Below are positions 60,465-64,000 of a DNA stretch of 64,000 nt, in pieces. The notes below the pieces were generated by a model. It was given only the letters and a program-made list of their open reading frames with translations, was not told where the DNA came from and did no database searches. The stretch's first letter is position 1. Each line of letters opens with the position of its first letter. The DNA is taken from positions 287,739-351,738 of the forward strand of contig NZ_MSXV01000050.1 of the NCBI RefSeq assembly GCF_001945395.1, written 5' to 3'. Source of the stretch: Pseudomonas sp. PA15(2017). GTDB lineage: Bacteria; Pseudomonadota; Gammaproteobacteria; Pseudomonadales; Pseudomonadaceae. Both the position numbers and the translations under genes were made by a program.

Positions 60465-61832
60465 CTACTCGAACAGGGCGTCGAGCGCCTGCTCCAGGCG
60501 CGTCACGGCAACCACCTGAAGGCCCGGCGGCGCCTCTTTCGGCGCATTGCCCTTGGGCACGATGGCGCGCTTGAAGCCGTGCTTGGCTGCCTCCTTCAAG
60601 CGTTCCTGACCGCTGGGCACCGGACGGATTTCGCCGGACAGGCCCACCTCGCCGAACACCAGCAGGTCGTGGGGCAGCGGCCGGTTGCGCAGGCTGGAAA
60701 TCACCGCGGCCATCAGCGCCAGGTCGGAAGCGGTTTCCAGCACCTTCACGCCGCCGACCACGTTGAGAAACACGTCCTGGTCATAGGTGGGGATGCCACC
60801 ATGGCGGTGCAGAACGGCGAGCAGCATGGCCAGGCGGTTCTGATCCAGGCCCAGGGTCACGCGGCGCGGGTTGGCCATATGGCTGGTGTCGACCAGTGCC
60901 TGCACTTCCACCAGCATCGGCCGGGTGCCTTCCCAGGTGGCCATGACGATGCTGCCTGGCACCTCCTCCTGGGCGCGGGTGAGAAAGATCGCCGAGGGAT
61001 TGCTGACTTCCTTGAGGCCCTTGTCGGTCATGCCGAACACGCCCAGCTCGTTGATCGCGCCAAAGCGATTCTTCACCGCACGCAACAAACGCAGACGACC
61101 ATCGGGGTCGCCCTCGAAATACAGCACGGTATCGACCATGTGCTCGAGCACCCGTGGGCCGGCCAGGGCGCCCTCTTTCGTCACGTGGCCGACCAGAAAG
61201 ATCGCCGTGCCGCTCTGCTTGGCGAAGCGCACCAGCAGCGCCGCACTCTCGCGCACCTGGGCCACGCCGCCGGGTGCGGACTGCAGCTGTTCGGTGAAGA
61301 TGGTCTGAATCGAGTCGATTACCATCACCTTGGGCTTTTCATGGCGGGCGGTGGCGATGATGCTTTCGATGCAGGTCTCGGTCATCACCTTGAGTTTGTC
61401 TTCCGGCAGGCCCAGGCGCCGGGCGCGCATCGCCACCTGCTGCTGGGATTCCTCGCCGGTGACGTACAGGGCCGGAAAACGCTGAGCGACGTTGCACAGG
61501 GTCTGCAGCAGGATGGTCGACTTGCCGATACCGGGGTCACCGCCGATCAGCACCACCGAGCCATCCACCAGACCACCGCCGAGCACGCGGTCGAGCTCGG
61601 CCGATGCGGTGGAAAAGCGCGCGACTTCCTCGACGCTGACTTCGGCCAGGGTCTTGAGCTGCGCCTGCTGCCCGGCCCAGCCGGTTCGCCCACTGGGGGC
61701 CGCAGCGCCGCCGGCTTCGATCATGGTCTCGGTGAGGGTGTTCCAGGCACCGCATTCGCCGCACTGCCCGGCCCACTTGGGAAAGGTCGCGCCGCACTCG
61801 GTGCAGCCGTACAAGCGTTTGGCCTTGGCCAT
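60465..61832 (-). CDS. radA: RadA (Sms), branch-migration ATPase in recombination repair
   Basis: This 455-residue protein has an N-terminal zinc finger (CTECGATFPKWAGQCGEC), a RecA-like ATPase with Walker A GGDPGIGKST near 100 and the RadA KNRFG motif near 255. A C-terminal Lon-like domain (GGVKVLETASDLALMAAVISS) lacks protease function. It processes recombination intermediates. ATG 61832 after AGGATGA begins the conserved sequence. Confidence 0.96.
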   Translation of the reverse strand: MAKAKRLYGCTECGATFPKWAGQCGECGAWNTLTETMIEAGGAAAPSGRTGWAGQQAQLKTLAEVSVEEVARFSTASAELDRVLGGGLVDGSVVLIGGDPGIGKSTILLQTLCNVAQRFPALYVTGEESQQQVAMRARRLGLPEDKLKVMTETCIESIIATARHEKPKVMVIDSIQTIFTEQLQSAPGGVAQVRESAALLVRFAKQSGTAIFLVGHVTKEGALAGPRVLEHMVDTVLYFEGDPDGRLRLLRAVKNRFGAINELGVFGMTDKGLKEVSNPSAIFLTRAQEEVPGSIVMATWEGTRPMLVEVQALVDTSHMANPRRVTLGLDQNRLAMLLAVLHRHGGIPTYDQDVFLNVVGGVKVLETASDLALMAAVISSLRNRPLPHDLLVFGEVGLSGEIRPVPSGQERLKEAAKHGFKRAIVPKGNAPKEAPPGLQVVAVTRLEQALDALFE

Positions 61833-61968
61833 GGGGGTCATCCTGCCTGATCGATCGAGGCCGAAACGATACCGAACAACTGGATAAATTTACAGACCTG
61901 CGCGCACGGGCTATCCCCGTCGGCCACCCAGGTCGATAATGCGCCGCCCCCCTGCCCCGAGGCCTGCA

Positions 61969-62448
61969 ATGTCCATCGAACTGATCCCCGCCAGTGCCGA
62001 GCAGTTGCCGCTGATCCGCAATCTCTATCAGTTCTATGCCTATGAGTCGTCGGCCTGGGAGCAGGAAGACGTCTAGGTCGACGGCCGCTTCTATGTTCAC
62101 GAGCCACACCTGCAACGCTACTGGCAGGACGCCGGCTGGAGCGCCGGGCTGATTCTGGTCGACGGTTTCATCGCTGGTTTTCTGCTGCTGGAAGTCTGCG
62201 AGGATCAGAACGTGGCCGACATGGAGTTCGCCGATCTGTTTCTGCTCAAGAAATACCGGCGCCTGGGCATTGGTCGCGCGTTGCTGCAACAGATGGTCAG
62301 CGACCGGCGCCGCTGGCTGCTGTGCTGTTATGCACAGGACGAGCTGGCGAATGCCTTTTGCCGGCAGGTGCTCGATGAACTGCCATTCGCGGTAAGCGAG
62401 CTGGATAGGGACGAGTCGGGCCTGCAACGTTTTCTTGTGCAGGCCTGA
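61969..62448 (+). pseudogene. GNAT acetyltransferase interrupted by an in-frame TAG
   Basis: The 160-codon frame from ATG 61969 to the TGA at 62446-62448 reads as a complete GNAT protein (MSIELIPASAEQLPLIRNLY, then GFLLLEVCED, ADLFLLKKYRRLGIGRALLQQ with the acetyl-CoA loop). Codon 36 at 62074-62076 is TAG where a GAG glutamate would fit the context EDV-x-VDGRF. The rest stays in frame, so a single G-to-T change explains it. A translation restart is possible at ATG 62212 but would lose the N-terminal half. Confidence 0.85.
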
Positions 62449-62451
62449 AGA

Positions 62452-62520
62452 GCCCTGGGTTACGCCTGCGGCTAACCCAGGCTACAGAAGCCAACTCGTA
62501 GCCTGTGGTTGAGCGAAGCG
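62452..62520. repeat. Intergenic repeat with CCTGGGTTA hairpin
   Basis: CCTGGGTTA (62454-62462) pairs with TAACCCAGG (62473-62481), followed by GTAGCCTGTGGTTGAGCGAA, a sequence type scattered in gammaproteobacterial intergenic DNA. It sits between convergent genes and could act as a terminator for the broken GNAT gene. Confidence 0.55.
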
Positions 62521-62580
62521 ATACCCAGAAGTCTGTCGGTAAAGACTCAGAACAGCGCGGCGCTCGGCATCGACTGAGGC

Positions 62581-62817
62581 TCAGCGCTCGGTGAGTTCCT
62601 GCACGATCTTGTCTTTGAGCAACACCCTCTCGCGGCGCAGGCGGCCCAGGGTTTCATCGTCGAAGGACTGATTGCCAGACTCGAGTTCGACGATGCGTTT
62701 GTCCAGATCCTGGTAGCGGCCCACCAGGCCATCGAAACCCGGATGGCTCTTGCGACGCTCGGTCAGGGCGTCGCCGAACTCACGAAATTCTTCACGCAGA
62801 TTGTGCTCGGCAGTCAT
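62581..62817 (-). CDS. YdcH-like DUF465 protein
   Basis: This 78-residue protein is a two-helix coiled-coil of the DUF465 family, with HPGFDGLVGRYQDLDKRIVELESG followed by LGRLRRERVLLKDKI. The function is unknown. ATG 62817 follows GAGGAGCG. A related but shorter paralogue with a cysteine-rich tail lies next to it in the same direction. Confidence 0.85.
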   Translation of the reverse strand: MTAEHNLREEFREFGDALTERRKSHPGFDGLVGRYQDLDKRIVELESGNQSFDDETLGRLRRERVLLKDKIVQELTER

Positions 62818-62895
62818 GGGGCGCTCCTCTGTGTTGGAGTGATGATGCATTGACCTTAGCCCATCGCCTCCAGCACAGCCGCCCGACGAGCTGCA

Positions 62896-63150
62896 TCAGC
62901 CGCCGCAGTTGTTGCCGCAATTACAGCACCGGCCCTCGGCCTTGCGTTGCTGGCACGCCAGGTCCTCGCGCAAACCGGAACGACGCAGCTTCAGGGCCGC
63001 CAGGCTCAGCCCTTCGGGTCGCTCCAGACCACTTTCGATACGGGCGATGCGGCGCTCGACATCGTCGTGTTGCTCCACCAGCGCGCTGTGTGCAGGGTTG
63101 CTGCGCAGCCGCGAAACAACGTCGGATTGGGCGCAATAGTCGATATGCAT
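62896..63150 (-). CDS. DUF465-like protein with cysteine-rich tail
   Basis: This 84-residue protein has NPAHSALVEQHDDVERRIARIE and LAALKLRRSGLREDLA matching the two helices of the neighbouring DUF465 protein. The C-terminal tail GRCCNCGNNCGG adds four cysteines that could bind a metal. The ATG is at 63150, with an adequate upstream purine stretch. The gap to the neighbour is 78 bases, suggesting duplication and later divergence. Confidence 0.75.
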   Translation of the reverse strand: MHIDYCAQSDVVSRLRSNPAHSALVEQHDDVERRIARIESGLERPEGLSLAALKLRRSGLREDLACQQRKAEGRCCNCGNNCGG

Positions 63151-63436
63151 GGTCAGACTCCCGATAGATGAACGAGCGCACTCTAGTCGGGTACGGCGCC
63201 CTGGCCGTTGATCCTCATCAACGCTGGACGGCGTCCCGCAACCGTCTGTCGCCGGAGCCGAAAGCCTCGATCCAGAGCCTCGCGATGGGGCTGCCTGGGA
63301 GATTGGCCGGTAATAAATTCGGACAATGCCGCGACAAGGGGGTCACACACCTTGTGCCAGCCAAGCGGCAGGGCATGGCAGAACGACAGCAGTGCTTTAC
63401 ACTTCAGCGCACCACATCACACCCAGGGGGTTGCAC

Positions 63437-63850
63437 ATGAGCATCATCAACGAATTCAAGGCCTTCGCGGTCAAGGGCAACGTCGTCGACATGGCGGTCG
63501 GGATCATCATCGGCGCGGCCTTCGGCAAGATCGTCTCGTCCTTCGTCGGCGACGTGATCATGCCGCCCCTGGGCCTGCTGATCGGTGGGGTGGACTTCTC
63601 CGACCTGGCCATCACGCTCAAGGCCGCGCAAGGTGATATCCCGGCAGTGGTGCTGGCCTACGGTCGCTTCATCCAGACGGTGATCGACTTCGTGATCGTG
63701 GCATTCGCCATCTTCATGGGCGTGAAGGCGATCAACCGCCTCAAGCGTGAAGAAGCCGCGGCGCCTTCGGTACCGCCGGCGCCGAGTACCCAGGAAGTGC
63801 TGCTGACGGAAATCCGCGACCTGCTCAAGAGCGGGCAGCACAAGGAATGA
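63437..63850 (+). CDS. mscL: MscL, large-conductance mechanosensitive channel
   Basis: This 137-residue inner-membrane channel opens under membrane tension to release solutes in hypo-osmotic shock. The N-terminal helix and first span ([24 protein letters not shown]), the periplasmic loop, the second span (about 75-98) and the charged C-terminal bundle are all present. ATG 63437 has AGGGGG upstream, and the longer frame is rejected. The length is normal for the family. Confidence 0.97.
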   Translation: MSIINEFKAFAVKGNVVDMAVGIIIGAAFGKIVSSFVGDVIMPPLGLLIGGVDFSDLAITLKAAQGDIPAVVLAYGRFIQTVIDFVIVAFAIFMGVKAINRLKREEAAAPSVPPAPSTQEVLLTEIRDLLKSGQHKE

Positions 63851-63924
63851 CCGGCACACGCCGGACATGAAAACGGCGCCCCTACAGACTGTGTGAAAAC
63901 CTAGCAGTCCGAGGGTGAGTTGAA

Positions 63925-63958
63925 GACAATGCCTCTATCGGTTGATAGGGGCATTGTC
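63925..63958 (+). promoter_or_regulatory. Hairpin just upstream of the transposase start
   Basis: GACAATGCCTCTATC pairs with GATAGGGGCATTGTC (one T-G pair) across a GGTT loop and ends four bases before the ATG at 63963. It covers the place where a ribosome site should be, so it probably limits transposase translation from read-through transcripts. Confidence 0.6.
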
Positions 63959-63962
63959 GTTT

Positions 63963-64000
63963 ATGGGTTATATCCAGGGCGAAGGTCGCGGGCAAAGCAG
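63963..64000 (+). CDS. Transposase, IS1182 family (5' fragment)
   Basis: The 12 codons in the window read MGYIQGEGRGQS, which is the opening I associate with IS1182-family (DDE) transposases in proteobacteria. Only this fragment is visible, so the family call rests on the first residues and on the preceding hairpin. Confidence 0.55.
   Translation, partial: MGYIQGEGRGQS

Larger units (their letters stand above)
63884..64000 (+). mobile_element. Left end of an IS1182-type insertion sequence (truncated by the window)
   Basis: From about 63884 (ACAGACTGTGTGAAAAC) the sequence changes from the mscL flank to an AT-richer stretch leading into a transposase start. The exact left end and any target duplication cannot be fixed without the right end, which lies outside the window. 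Confidence 0.55.

Noticed and set aside
62212..62448. Second half of the GNAT frame as an independent small gene
   Set aside because: It would lack the N-terminal strands of the fold, and the ATG has no good ribosome site. It is better read as the rest of a broken gene.

Overview
The window is from a GC-rich Pseudomonas chromosome. Its two core blocks match, gene for gene, neighbourhoods known from P. aeruginosa PAO1: agtDCBA/agtRS to rpoD (PA0576-PA0606) and cstA-mapZ-radA-mscL (PA4604-PA4614). Most genes are intact and tightly packed, with many ATGA overlaps and strong Shine-Dalgarno sites. I see no rRNA, tRNA or CRISPR array.

Layout. 1-7.9 kb: end of an exopolysaccharide locus, with two GT26 glycosyltransferases and a GDP-mannose enzyme on the plus strand, then a converging nitroreductase/flippase/pyruvyl-transferase operon. 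8.2-13.2 kb: an accessory signalling island read leftward, made of a PAS histidine kinase, a KaiC-like double ATPase, a single-domain response regulator and a hybrid kinase with a degenerate N-terminal receiver. 13.3-17.3 kb: a FAN1-type nuclease overlapping a nuclease-helicase of the DinG/XPD class, preceded by a perfect-looking LexA box. 17.4-19.7 kb: two lineage hypotheticals and an M14 carboxypeptidase. 20.5-28.5 kb: the agtABCD-type ABC transporter with the agtRS-type two-component pair. 28.7-53.9 kb: core genes for cell-wall recycling (amgK, murU), outer-membrane biogenesis (lptD, surA), pdxA, rsmA, apaGH, glpE, the prkA-yeaH-ycgB stress operon, cca, folate genes, plsY, tsaD and the rpsU-dnaG-rpoD operon. 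54-63.9 kb: a COG0523 GTPase, ybdD-cstA with a divergent two-component system, the PilZ protein mapZ, radA, a GNAT pseudogene broken by a TAG codon, two DUF465 proteins and mscL. The last ~115 bases look like the left end of an IS1182-type insertion sequence.

The most unusual features are the KaiC signalling island, the LexA-box nuclease/helicase pair, and a set of large palindromic non-coding elements. Two copies of a 0.70-0.77 kb inverted-repeat element lie 16 kb apart, and three smaller palindromes each start or end exactly at a stop codon. One of these, between apaG and apaH, can fold as a cloverleaf. The prkA leader also contains mutually exclusive hairpins.
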